A stretch of DNA of 64,000 nt, taken from positions 9,231,001-9,295,000 of the forward strand of contig NC_079378.1 of NCBI RefSeq assembly GCF_021018895.1. The letters are read 5' to 3'. Numbering within the stretch: position 1 is the first letter of the stretch; every line of letters begins with the position of its first letter. Below the pieces are notes generated by a model that saw only the letters and a list, made by a program, of their open reading frames with translations, did not search any database and was not told the origin of the DNA. This stretch comes from Seriola aureovittata (taxonomy: Eukaryota > Chordata > Actinopteri > Carangiformes > Carangidae). This document shows, in pieces, positions 1 through 12,545 of this stretch. The position numbers were made by a program, and so were the translations under genes.

Positions 1-109
1 TGGGAAACATAGAGCCAAGGAGACTGAGACAAGAGCAACAGTTTTTGTGTTAGATTTACAGAGATATGCAAAGGAACACATCATGACAAGAAAAAATGTC
101 CTTCCTTAC

Positions 110-2688
110 CTGGTGGACAGAGCACAGAGAGAGCCCACAGCCACAATGTATCTGGCGGGAGCCCAGCCCACGTGGCTGAAGGCCTCAGGCAGAGGACTCT
201 GGGTGTTCAGCTCGTAGTATGGCATCATCAGGGTCAGAGCGGCAGACACACCAAAGTAAGCGAAAAAACAGATCAGCAATGAGGCCACGATGCCAATAGG
301 TATGGATCGCATGGGGTTCTTTGCTTCTTCGCCTGAAGGGGGAAAAAAAAGAAGAAAAAAAAAAGATTACTTGATGGTCAGACAACCAAGATTTTATACT
401 TGTTCAAAGGTCATAAATCACATTAATGCATTGCAGTTTTCACAGCACCTGAAAAATATTGAGAGTCTTGACACACTCTCACTTCAGGCTACGTAACATG
501 GCCATTCAATATGGGCAACAGGTGCTGCGTCAGCCCAGCACTGTTCAAATATGATGTGGAAATACCCCTGCTCGATTTACGTAATACCTAATGAGAACCC
601 ATTATCAAAAGCAGTTTTGACTCTTGTGTGTGCTATCCAAACATTTGTGCCCATGTGCACAAGTATTTGTGGAAACATTCCCACTGATAACAGGTGTCAC
701 ATAAAAAGCTCAGCAACAAACAATAAATAAGCCACAAAACAACCCCAACATCCTGATTTTCTGCATGCGCGTGATTCATCATAATCTTAAAGGCCACGAT
801 CATGTTGTACAAACAAAGACTCGTTTATATATCGTTTATCATAATGATCTACACAGGTGTCAGTTTTTTTTGTTCACAAACAGCAAAGAGTGGGAATCAA
901 CTGGAAATACCTAGGCAAGAATTTTACTGTCTGTCCACTGTTTATAGTGACACTTTTGTTTCTCATGAAAATATATATTAAAAGAAAACTCACTTGTTGT
1001 GGCGATGCAATCAAAGCCCACAAACGCATAGAAGCAGGTGGCAGCACCAGACAGAACTCCAGTGAGGCCAAATGGAGCAAAACCACCCTCGCCAAATTCC
1101 TCCTCAACTCTGAAGTGGCAGAAGAAGAGACACGCAGTTTGTTTCATGGCCAAGAATAACAATCAAACACAGAAGAAGGAGTAAAACTTTGATTTTAAAT
1201 ACTGACGGAAACGGCTTGCTGCTGTTGGTGCGGTTTCTAAAGCCGATGTAGTCGTCTTCCGTCAGATTCCAGTTGGCTGCGTCCCCCTTCACAAAGCCAG
1301 AGATGATGACGAAGCCCAGAACCACCAGGTTGATGCCTGTGAAGATCTTATTCACCAGCGCCGACTCGCTCACGCCAAACGCCAGAAGTCCTGCAGGCAG
1401 AAAGTTCAAGAGGAGAGGAAGAGAGAATTCATATTTCATCTCCAATAACAACATGTCCTGCTATGTGGGTGGATGTTTTCGTACTTCATCACTTCCAACG
1501 TACCATCAGTCAGCAACACCAATCCATCAATTATTTCCTCATAACACTGCTGTTGGCATGCCACACTAGCTGCAGCTTTACTGTGACAACTGTTCAGGCT
1601 GATATGCAAAGTTTTTTTTAATGATATGCCAACAATGGCTACGTTTGCATGGACTGCAATAATCAATCGGATGCCCCAGTTTTATATAAGTGGATTTAAT
1701 TTAGGCAGTTTCACTGGGTTTCTATTCAAAGCAATCAAATCAGTGGTTCCCAACCTTTTTGGATTATAACTAATTAAAGTTAAGCAATGTGAGTTTACCA
1801 ACCCTTTGTCACATTGTCACAGGGTGCGTTTGTCTGTGAGGAGGGAGCAGGTCAACCAAAAAAAAGATTTCTGAATAAGAAATACATCTTTTAAAATCTC
1901 TCTTTTCCTTTGTATTAATCATGTTATATCCACCAGGTTTGGGAATCACTGAAGAAGACAGGGGATAACTCACCACTGAGCAGGAGGACCAGGATGAGGG
2001 CAAATAGGTCGGGGTACTCTGCCAGCACGCCCCCAGGCACCTTCATTGCCATGGAGGCTTTAAAGAAGCCAGAGATCTTTTGTTCAACCAGGCTGTCAAA
2101 GGTTGAGCTCCATGCCCTGGCCACACTGGCCGTACCTAAAAAGAAAGGACAGAAATGAAGGTGTGTCAACAATGTGGTGACCGGATATGACTCGTCCTTT
2201 CCATTGTTCTCTTTATTCTTACTGGGGATGTTAGCACAGTTAAAACTGTATTAAACGGATCATTTCTGTTGCTACATGAAAAGTACTGTAATACCTTCAC
2301 TGACACTTTAGACAAGCTCACCTATCACATAGGAGAGGATGAGATTCCATCCTGTGATGAAGGCCCAGATTTCTCCAACGGTCACATAGCTGTAAAGGTA
2401 TGCAGAACCCGTCTTGGGGACACGGGCGCCAAATTCAGCATAGCACAGGCCGGCCAACATGGAGGACAGAGCGGCAATGAGGAAGCAGAGGACAATAGCG
2501 GGTCCTGCCTTCTCTCGGGCGACCTCGCCAGCGAGAACGTAGACACCGGCACCAAGTGTGGAGCCCACCCCCAAGGCAATTAGGTCCAGGGTGGACAGGC
2601 AGCGGGCGAATCTGGTCTCTTCACCAGAGCAGTCTAATGCCCGGCGACGTAGCAGAGTTTTGCCAAAGTTGGACAGCCTGCTGGCCAT
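110..2688 (-). CDS. slc7a3: Cationic amino acid transporter 3 (SLC7A3), 5' part, runs off left edge
   Basis: Plasma-membrane Na+-independent uniporter for arginine, lysine and ornithine (APC superfamily, CAT subfamily). Coding exons in transcript order are 2688-2322, 2135-1974, 1390-1207, 1109-994 and 332-110. All have GT donors and AG acceptors and the reading frame is continuous. Together they give about 350 residues; CATs are about 620 long, so the remaining half lies left of position 1. Visible are the conserved N-terminal block ([20 protein letters not shown]), the [12 protein letters not shown] stretch, [29 protein letters not shown] and [10 protein letters not shown], with several membrane segments. 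Linkage to snx12 and il2rg, as on human Xq13.1, picks SLC7A3 over SLC7A1/2. The start at 2688 opens the conserved N-terminus, and a likely acceptor lies about 24 bases upstream (exon beginning near 2712). At the exon 4/5 junction the codon reads Ser where human has Gly. The exon 3 donor (intron bases 1201-1206) was chosen because it alone keeps frame with the next exon. Confidence 0.95.
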
Positions 2689-3215
2689 ATTTGCTGTGAC
2701 TGTGTGTGGGCGCTGAAGCAGGCTATGTGTTTTAAATCCTTCTAGTGTGGGTGTGTGAATGACGCAGCTTAAACAGAACAGGTGTGAGTAGACTGAGAGT
2801 AGAAGTACTTTGGGCAGATGGGGTTTGTAAACCAAGTACTTGTTTATTATTGTTCCACTGGTGTAGGTGTGTTCACACTTAGGTTTACTCAAGCAGACAG
2901 AACAGGAAGTGGAAGGTCTTTGGTCACAGTATTTTGTAGCAGCAGATTAGGACCTGTGAAGAAACAAGAAAACAAGGCCTCAAAACAGAGAACTATTCAG
3001 TAATTGCCAAAGCTTACATTTCTCAAAGCTCTGTGTTTGGCACTGCACAGAGAGATTATTCTATCCTTTTTTTTCCAACAGTGAACTTTTTCCAGGGAAA
3101 GGTGTTCAAACTGCAGGGAAACTGTGGCAGGGATTTAAAGAATAAACAAAAACAAACACTGAAATGCTCACAGAAATCGTAAATTGTAGGACGTGTTCTC
3201 TGCGACCTGGGCTGT

Positions 3216-3263
3216 ACAAATAAACTCTACAACTTTGTAGCATAAGTTGTAGAGTTTATTTGT
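3216..3263. repeat. Perfect 20-base inverted repeat (hairpin)
   Basis: Arm 3216-3235 is exactly reverse-complementary to 3244-3263, with an 8-base loop at 3236-3243. The arms are AT-rich but not simple repeats. No TA or longer flanking duplication is obvious. It could be a fold-back element remnant or a hairpin in the slc7a3 intron transcript. Confidence 0.9.
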
Positions 3264-6200
3264 GTAGTCTGATATCACATACAATGTCTCAGCAGGTTTT
3301 AGATAAATTTCACGTGAACACAGGTGGCACCAGAGATGTTGGAAACTTTCCTGGAATATTGTTCTCCTCTTCACCAAAAAAGAGAATCAATCAGTTGGCA
3401 GGTTTGGAGAGACAATAAAAAAATAATAAAAAAAAAACGCATTTCACTACATGAGAACCTGTATAAATACCAGTTACACAACTTCCAGGAATTCATACCT
3501 CACCCTCTTACGGCCTAGTAACACATCATGACACGCAGTGGGGCACAGAGAGACCCCATGAGGAAAGAAAGCCTAAAGCTATTCTACCAGGCTTGAATCT
3601 AATCTTAATTTTGCCTTGACAAATAAACTCGTCAAAATGCACAGCCCTATAAAAACAAAAGAACACCTAGCATAATTCCCAACCACTCCCTTACTGCGAG
3701 AGAGGGCACTCTACAAACTGTTTTGCTTTTTTAGCAAATACAGGCTGACAGAGAGAAGCCTGGGAAAGTCAGAGGCTGTGAAGAGACGATATGGTTGAAT
3801 TCTGCAAACTAATATCAACAAGGGGAGATGGGGACAGCATGAACCAGCAGCTCGATAAAGTGAACCAGCTGCACTGGGAGAAGGTTGATACACAGATAAA
3901 ATAAAACTGACCCTTACCCTGTATAAAAACTACAACATGTCAAATAACCAACTATTTCTCCCCGAAGTAGCATTAACTTGTGTTGATGTGTTAATCGTCA
4001 CTGTTGCTTAATCAAAATGCAGTACATAGTTCCAAAGATTATTGATCAATTCATTGTCAATGATCTGAAGCCGCAGGTTTAGAGAACACACAGACAAAAC
4101 CCATCCTCAAGGACGACAGCAACGTGATTTACGTCAATAGTAATGAGCTTGTCAAGTTCAGCAAAGGTTTAAATGATAATGATTACATCAGTTTCTGCAA
4201 AACACATGTGCACAAACATATAGACACATGAGAACAGGTCATACTAGGCCAAGGACGCGTAGCAAAGCAAATCTGACCTGACAGGTACACTGTTTTTCTA
4301 TCTGACGTTGGAGGTTTAGGTTCCTGGACGGAGAGTGTGTATCGAATGATGCTGCAATGTGACGGCAAAAGGCCACAGCACAACCAGAGAGGCATAAAAT
4401 GTGGACCAGTCAAAGTGACCAAGGTATTTTAAGCAATTGGCTCTATGATATTAAACTATCCATTAATACTTCCACATTTGGATTTGTTAGAGGTAATATG
4501 GAAAGTTTTAATCTGTAAACCTCGTTACATAAGATTTCTTCTTTTCTTTTTTTTACCTCAAGCTGTGGGGTTTGACTACAAAAATCCTGGCATTTAAACA
4601 GGTCAGGCCAGTGGGTTTACTCTACCTTCATGAAATGCTAAACCAAGATTTTGATGCAACTTCGTCTGTTATGCAGCTGCTCCCGCTGAGATTAACACCC
4701 ATGAAAATAGACCGTGTACACCTCTTTATGTACTGTAAACCTAGTTTTATAAATAATTAACTTTCCAGAGTAAGTCACTTCTGACAGAAAGCAGGAGCCA
4801 GAACTCGTCATGCTAATGTCATGGATATATTTGGGTTTTTTTTTTAAGGGAGGATTAAAATTAAGTTGAAAATTTTACTGAATAAAGTTTACTTCATAAC
4901 TTTTGGACTTTCAGTTGTCTGAAAAGCTAAAGTACAAAGCTTTGTAATGTAAGGTAATGTTGCAATTGATTGTTATTTGAGGTAATACACTTGTTAGTAC
5001 ATGCAGGCAAAGCCATGCTTGTAATGTCAAGGGCGAGGCAAGTTTAGCTTATCTGTAAATGCTACACTAGTTTTATTACTACTACACTACCATTGTCATG
5101 ACTAACCATTAACAGTTTAGGTAAAAAGACCATGACAATGGTTGACTTACAATCGTGTGTCATAAAATAAGTCCACTATCCTGCAAAGTGGAAAATACAT
5201 AAGAATCAGCTTTTTAGCAATCAAAAGATTTAACTCAGAATGACTAGTATCTATGTCTTCAATCCTCAAACTAACACTTTGGAGCAATTTTTAGAAAAAC
5301 AAAAAACAAAACAAACATTCATCTCTATTCTTATGCCTCACTACATAAATTCAGTACCCTGAATTTATCTCAGCATGAAGTTGTATTCCTCTTGAAACTC
5401 GTAAAAGTGCAAAGGATTAGCTTTGCCGGGAGGCTTAAGGTCAGGATTTGGGGCGGAGTCTAAGGCAATGTTGCACAGTGTCTGGGGCTATTAATGCAAT
5501 GACACCCGATTCCTTGGTGTGAATGCTGAGAAGGCAGACGGACATTTCAGGCCTATCAGTCACTTCACCAGTCAGGCAGCAAAGAGAAGATGTGAAACAC
5601 TAAACCAGCAACACAGACCAGGCCGACTGTGTGGATGTGCGAGTGTGGCTGTCTACTTGGATCAGAGGTTGGGGGAAAATGCCCTTTCAAACTTATTACA
5701 AGTGGGAAACTAAAGATGAGGGGGCAAAGAGTATCGTTTGCAAGACTACTTTTACTTTTCAAAGAGCCTGTTTTCTGTTGTGCTGTTTTTCTCCATCCTC
5801 GTGTCTAGTTAAAGCCAAAGTTAAAAGTACTGCTTCAAGCAGAACATGACAATATCCCTTTTCCATTTCAGGGATTTAATGAAGCATAATTTAACATGAA
5901 GCAGTTATCACCAGTTCAGCCTATGTTAGCCTTCTATTGTGTTTCTCGTTAGAAAAATTAAATTTCATCCGTGCTCAGGGAGGTGACACCAATTCCAGAT
6001 CCAGGTACTTTCAGACGGTGGTGAAAGATGGAGCTGGAATCAGGTTTAAGATATGAAAAGTACTGAATGGAAACTGCAGTAAAATTGGATATGGCACACA
6101 ACAGTGTCAGGAAAACCAAGATTATTAAAAAAAAAAGGTTTATCAAAAGACAACAACATGCACAGCGAGTGATATGCAAAATACAAAGTGGCTGTTTTGG

Positions 6201-9200
6201 GTTACTAACCAGCTTGTATTTCTGAAGCTTCCTCATTTGTAAAAGAGAATAGCAAAGAAACATCTAACACCACAACCTTGAAGCAAAAGGTTCACAAGTT
6301 CAGTTTATACAAAGTTTCAGGTCACAAAGTATTTCAGGCAACTTAAAAAAAACGAGAAAAAAAGTCATTCAGCTGTACATTATGTTATGGTCTCATTTTG
6401 GACTGTTCTTTTTCATAGCACACAGGATACAAGCGCTCACAATGTTTCAGTACAATAACAATATTCTATTAATACCATAAAGGCAACATAACCTATTTAT
6501 CAAAGCACTTCTAGTCTTAGCATTTCAAAAGAGAATATCCTGCCTAGTACAGTTAAGTGTTGAAAGAAGAAGACAAACACTGTCAAACAATGAAATAAAA
6601 AAAACACCGAGCACTCAACAACTGCAACAATAAACATTTAGTCCTCTGAAGACTGATGGGAAACTGGTACATGGTGGAAATGCTCCCGCTCCCCACTTGG
6701 TGTGACATTCCAGTAGCATTTTCCACTTGCACACCAGGAACTGAGATCTGAGAGTGTCAATGTCGTGTCAATAAACATTTATTACTAAACTACTGTGCCC
6801 AGCTGGCTGTGATCTCCTCAGGGGTTCGCCCAACACCGCACATACATTCGTCAAGTAGGACAAAAGTGCAACTGAAACTGTGCAAGTAAAACACCAAAAG
6901 AACTCAACGTTAGGTCTATTCTTAACTAAAGATGTAAAGGAATATTCATTTTTTTGGAAAATGTCTATGGGAATTTTTCTTTCAAAATAAGATTGTCTTT
7001 CTTTCCTAGTTGTGGCACAGTTCCCAACTTAAAGTTAGAAAAATGCTGACCAGATTGCTGTATGACCTCACTTAAGGGTGGTCTCATTAAAGCGATGCTA
7101 GAGGCACCTTAACGTCAGTCGATGTCTCTGTCACATCAACTGCCTGCTAATCTTTTCCTTGTGGTTTTCACGCGGGTGCTCATTTTGCACAGAGGTGTAG
7201 CTCACAAGTGTTCCGTCTGCAAACTCCACTACGTAACTACACACACACACCCACATGAAAGGACTAGTGCACTACCTGCAGCCATTTTCTGTTCCTGTTA
7301 TTAAAAATGAATGCACAACTTTAAACAGGAAGAAAAGGTTAAGTGTAAAAAAGGGAGATTAGTTGATTTCTGTTTTGCTGTCTCTTACTATCTTACTACC
7401 ATCTTTACCAACAACACAACCAGAGTATATTCAAATTTTAAACATGGAACTGACTAAAGAGCTCTTTATTTTAGAGGACTATGACCAACAACTTGGGCCA
7501 AAAAGTGCTCCGGTTACAACAGGCTTCAGGGATAATGGTCCTGCTGCTTGACTTAGCATTGCTCCCAACTGCTGCCATAGACTCTAAGAGGATTATTTGG
7601 AGAAGTAACAAACCTGCTAACCTCATTATAGCTTGGTGCTGCTTCTTGTTCTGTACATATAAACACATGGGTTTGTTTTGACTGCCACTGTTGACAACAA
7701 CCACAACAACAACAATGCAGCTCTCATGTTCTATAACCAGACCAGTGACATTATATCTCCTATAGGTCACTGTCAAATCTCTAATTATCCATCACTAAAT
7801 GGAAACTGGAATTATTATTAAAATTCTGCAAAAAAAAAAAATCCTGATATTATTCTCAAATGTATTGATGTGAGGGACAAAGGAATTTTTGTACCTGCTG
7901 CTATTTATCCCAGACATAATCAACTTTTGTTTCAAGAGTAAAAACTGAAACTCTTCCCTTAAATAAGGATGATCCTAACTGACCTCAACTCACCTGGCTG
8001 TGCACTGCAACAAATATTTTCCCATATATAGATATATCTAAATATTTACGTGTACATAGCATTTATACATATATATTTGTGTGTACCAAAATAAATATTC
8101 AAATCCAAATACGCCCTTACCTAAAAGGAATTTTGTATGTTATTGTTTGTTGTGTCCAAAGGTGTGTGGAAATACTGTTTCAAGTGTAGATTCACTGAAA
8201 GCCTTTATCTGCTTATCCCTAATATTAATAATGTAACTGCTGAAAGGTGTAAATGTAACCTTGCATTAATCTGCAAGGAAAACTGTATCATGTCTCACCA
8301 TAAAGAGTCAGTGAATCATTCTTCAGGCATCAACAACATAATGGTTTTCTGGGTTTTTTCAGTTATGTACAGTAAGTTTTGTGAGTCATAAATATGCGTT
8401 TGTATGTTTAAAGACTACTGCAATTCAACACTGACGCTGTGTGTGTTTTGTTAATGTACATGTATGAACTTGTGCGCAAGTATGAGTGGGCAGACCGACC
8501 ACTGTGATCGAACCGAACGACCCTTTAAGTCACCTGGCCGGATGCCACTGCTCTTGCCAAGAAACTGCTCTCGCTGTGAAATGGAATGTGACAAACTAAG
8601 AATCTGCTCACTTTCCCATGACCAATGCCAACACTACTGTAACACTAACAGCAACAGCTACCAGAACAGAGGTATACATTATATGGAGAGGACAACCAGT
8701 CATCAGCTTTGTCTTGGTGTACATACAATTATCACTATAACACAGGGCACAAAAGATGAGGCCACATATGCAGAAAAACTTGATATCAGTTTTACTTGCA
8801 ATTATTTAATTACACAATGTAATTATGTCAAGCAATTACACTCTAATTTGAAAAAGTGACTAATTTGAAACCAGGTTGCCCCATATGCCACTCCCAAATA
8901 TCTATGACGGTCTGTGCGAAAATGTACCATGATCATATCAGCCCTAAGATGTAGAGTGGTGATTAAGGGTTTGCTGCACATCCCTCCTGTTCTGACACAC
9001 ACACAAAGTTTCTGTTTACTAAAAAGAAATGGTCTGCCATCCCTATCAGTAATTCAAATAGATGGGAATATTCAAGAGGATGTTACAATTTCAGTATAAG
9101 AGACCTCCTCCTCCTCCACCTATAAAACATTATATTGTTAAGGCAGATTCATCCACTTGGTTATGGCTGATGCAATAATGTACTGAGGACAAATCAATTA

Positions 9201-9349
9201 AAAAAAGTCAATACTATTCATGCTATGAAACTGACACTACTCCTGGTTAATTGTATTTCTGGTGTAATGGTCACAATATTTAGAGAATTAATTGGCCATG
9301 TATTTCCTGGAGTATTTGTTTGACTATACAACATAATGTAATGTAAAAC

Positions 9350-9566
9350 TACAATTCACAGATTTTTTTTCTGCGCAACAGTCTAAAACTCAAAAGATAT
9401 TCAGTCTATTATCATGTATGAAGAATGCTTCAGTGAAGACATATTTGCCATTTTTCTTAGTACATTAATAAAAATGTGATTATTCAATTATCAAAATAGT
9501 TGCAGATTTTTTTTCTGTCAATTGACTAAGCAATTCATAGACCGGCTGTTGCAGCTCTATGAATAA
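9350..9566 (-). repeat. Degenerate fold-back (MITE-like) repeat, reverse orientation
   Basis: Ends in GTTGCAGCTCTA (9550-9561), the same terminus as the better-preserved element at 47433-47820. Before it lie AATAGTTGCAGATT-type and AAAGATATTCAGT motifs typical of this widespread fish family, as I recall it. The left end is eroded. Confidence 0.55.
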
Positions 9567-10268
9567 AGCAACAGATTTCAACTGTATTAAAATTACCATA
9601 AAGTCGAATGAACACCTCTCAAAAACTACTATTACAACCTCCAACCATAAAGACAGGATTTATTGCAGGGTTTTTGTATAAGATTGTATAATTATAATTT
9701 TTTGTACCTGAAAACCTGGCAACTGGGCGTATATGTGCACTCCCCTCTGAGTGTGTTTTAACGTGTGCAAAATGTAAATACCATGGAGAATCTGAGTCTG
9801 CTGCTCTTGTCCAACTTGTCAATAGTAAAGACATTAACAATTTCTGGCTGTAACAGCCAAAGACAAAACCTGACGAACCTAGCTTCACAGTTAAGGTTTT
9901 GTCCTCTGTCGACCTGGGTTGTAATTACTGCAATGCAAGCCAGGATTTAAGAAAGTAACTAACGTGGCATTTGTCTACCTGGTTAGTCCAACAACCTTTC
10001 TACTCCAGCTAGCAGGTTTAAGGCACATTGCACACTCCGTATATCTACTTTTGTGTTACCCACGAGAATTTCACTGCATTTTTTAAATTGTGGAATAAGC
10101 GTTCAACCGGCTGATGCAACTGAAGCATGGGTGACACCCTGAATGCACAGCATGCTAGTGGACATTACCCGGAAGGATAACTCACTTTGACGACCGCCGC
10201 GCTTGTTGGAAGTCAAGGTTAATATAAAAGTTAAATTAATCGACAGTTGAAAAAATATCCTTACTCAC

Positions 10269-10308
10269 AAGCAGTGTCAACCGTACTGGGTGATGCTCAG
10301 CTGTCCAT
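10269..10308 (-). other. slc7a3: Candidate noncoding 5' UTR exon of slc7a3
   Basis: Read on the minus strand, a 40-base segment is preceded by a pyrimidine-rich CAG acceptor (10309-10311) and followed by a strong GTGAGT donor (10263-10268). It contains only a four-codon ATG...TGA upstream ORF. It lies between the presumed first exon (11.3 kb) and the first coding exon (2.7 kb), so an alternatively used 5' UTR exon of slc7a3 is the simplest reading. There is no transcript evidence. Confidence 0.3.
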
Positions 10309-11282
10309 CTGTCAGGGACAACTACACCAGCCAGCTACGTGGCTCAGATCGGCTCTCGCGTGGTGCTAATGTTGCCTTCAGATTTATCGGAAATATGTAA
10401 TCACCAATTGTGTGTCACGACATAACCAAGCGACAGTCATCAGTATTTTATACTGCTTACATTATGAACAATGTCAATAGATGATGTAATGGCTGTATTT
10501 AAACCTAATGTTGCACCAGTAGTTAGTGTTGTAGCTTTAAATACCACACACACTCGTAGTAGTTAACCTACTGCTGCGGGTTTTAATGCATCAGTCTTTT
10601 CAGTTGCAGAGTACTTATGTGTGTGCTTGATATGAACACATGCACAATTAATACATGCAATTAAATCAATTTCTTTTGAAACACGCTATTTTGCTTGAGG
10701 AAAATTAATTTAACTATTATAATTAATGGCGTTTTACGGAGGTCTTTGAAAGCAGCACTACGGTCATCCCACGCCTTGGTAGCTCTCCTTATGCTAGCCG
10801 GCTAGGATCAAAACAATGAATGGAAACCTCCGGTGATAACACGGAACGTGTACAGTCATGTGTTCAAAAAATAAGAAAATGGTTTAAACGTTTTCCCATA
10901 ATGGCCACCTCTCATCAAGTTATCCGTTTCTACTATTTATTTCCGTGTGCGCGGTCGGCTAAATCATTTGATTCCCCGCTCAAAAGACAAATTAAGTCGC
11001 CTCAGTCAACTACACCGAATAAACGGAAAATGTGAGTAAAACGTTCCGATAGATACATTGCTATTTTATCTTTTACCATAAAACACCTGGTGGATATGAG
11101 GGACGTTATGTTCTTTTAAAGAAATATTGCGCCAACACAACTGACAACACACGAGGAGGATTGCATCAGTCCACTTTCTACGACCAGGTGAGTACACGTT
11201 ACAACCGGAAAAAGCTTTCGTTACAACACGACATAGATAAAGAAAATTATTTGTTGTATCAATGAAAGATGAAGTGAATTAC

Positions 11283-11365
11283 CTTTATAGTCTTCTTGTT
11301 GACAATAGTGAAAGGAGACAGACAAAAAGACAGGAAAGCTGTTGCCGTCGTCGCTGATGAAATAT
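11283..11365 (-). other. slc7a3: Probable noncoding first exon of slc7a3
   Basis: On the minus strand, sequence downstream of a TATA-like box ends at a consensus GTAATT donor (intron bases 11277-11282). No other minus-strand gene lies between here and slc7a3, so it is assigned to that gene. The 5' boundary near 11365 is only estimated from the usual 25-30 base spacing to the TATA box. This would make the first intron(s) about 8.6 kb. Confidence 0.4.
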
Positions 11366-11390
11366 CCCGCTCGGTCGCGCGTGTGTGCGG

Positions 11391-11417
11391 AGTTTTATCA
11401 GCCGCGAGGGGCGGGGA
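11391..11417 (-). promoter_or_regulatory. slc7a3: TATA-like box plus GC box, likely slc7a3 promoter
   Basis: On the minus strand a GC-box-like CCCCGCCCC (about 11407-11415) is followed by TGATAAAACT (11391-11400). CpG-rich sequence and a splice donor lie just downstream. The arrangement fits a core promoter reading left toward slc7a3. This is inference from motif order only. Confidence 0.4.
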
Positions 11418-11941
11418 TGTGTATAAACAAACTGACGCAAGCGGAGGTGGAGCTCTCCACTCATGAATGGAAGGATGAGGCGTAAGAGTCTTTAGGTTTC
11501 TGATAAGGCTGTAGTAATATATACAGTAGTCAATATAAAAGAGAGCTTGGACGACAAAGAGAAAGATAAAACTAAAATGTGAATGCGCGCAAAACAACGC
11601 GTGCTGTGCGTGTGTGTATGTGTGTGTGTTTTCCCGTAGTAGAAATGACCATAAATGGACAGTCAGCGTCAGCGTCCCCCACCCCCCCCCACTGTGAAAG
11701 CTATGTATGGGACCTGGCTCCAGCTTCTATTCTATATCCGCTCTTGCTTTGTCCCTGCAGATTAAAAGAGCAGGAGGGAAAAACTAAACGTTTTCTTTCA
11801 TGTGTATATGCACCCAGTGACCTGAGCATGCTGAAGGGTCAGTGGTGGTGTCCAAACAATTTGATTTTCAAAATTGTATTCTTGTGTCACCCACTGACTG
11901 AGGCCTCACCATCCAAAATCTCATCCAAAATCTGGCCTGTG

Positions 11942-12545
11942 ATGGAAGAAGCGCTCAGATCTTTTACTTAAAAAGTAATAATACTAATACCACACTGTAA
12001 AAATACCACATTGCAAGCAAGTCTTATGTTGAAAATGTTACTCATAATGAGTAAAATGTACTTGAAATATTAAAAGTAAAAATTACCCCAGTGTTGTACT
12101 TTTATATTGGCTAATACATCACAAGATTATTATCATATAATAATAATAATGTATTATCTATTGTTATTATTGTGTGTAACTGTGTAAAGCAAAATTTTAC
12201 TGTTGTAGTTGGAAGCTCATTATTAACTATTTTATATAAGGCTGCAACTAAGGATTATTTTCTTCATGGATTAGTCTCCTGATTTTCTCGATTAATCAAT
12301 TAGTAGTTTGATTTGTAAAAATTCAGAAAATGATGAGAAACGCCATCTCAATTACCCAGAGCCCAGAGACATGGTGTCACAAAGCCTGCTTTGTCCAACT
12401 CATATTCCAAACCTCAAAGTTATCAAATATTAATTAAAATTCATTCAAATATGAAAAGTAAAAGTCACAAATGCTCACATCTGCGAAGCTGGAAACATAA
12501 AGTAGTTGAGTAAATGTACTTAGTTATGTTCCACCACCAAAATCT
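11942..12545 (+). repeat. Nested pair of dispersed fish repeats
   Basis: The outer repeat starts near 11942 (GGAAGAAGCGCTCAGATC) and ends near 12535 with GTACTTAGTTATGTTCCACC. It is interrupted at about 12241-12500 by a copy of the GCTGCAACTA...GATTAATC family, which also occurs at 9.4, 16.0 and 47.4 kb. Both families are common in teleost genomes from memory; I cannot name the exact library entry. Confidence 0.6.

Larger units (their letters stand above)
2713..10262 (-). other. slc7a3: Presumed 5' introns of slc7a3; no coding exon seen
   Basis: About 7.5 kb of AT-rich sequence with stop codons throughout. It holds a perfect 20-base inverted repeat at 3216-3263 and a degenerate dispersed repeat at 9350-9566. 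The longest open frames, such as 8464-8859 on the plus strand, show no recognisable domain or splice pattern. I see no RNA gene or further exon that I can support. Confidence 0.5.

Noticed and set aside
8464..8859. 131-codon plus-strand frame rich in Cys and Asn
   Set aside because: No domain recognised and it overlaps a presumed intron of slc7a3; codon use looks random.
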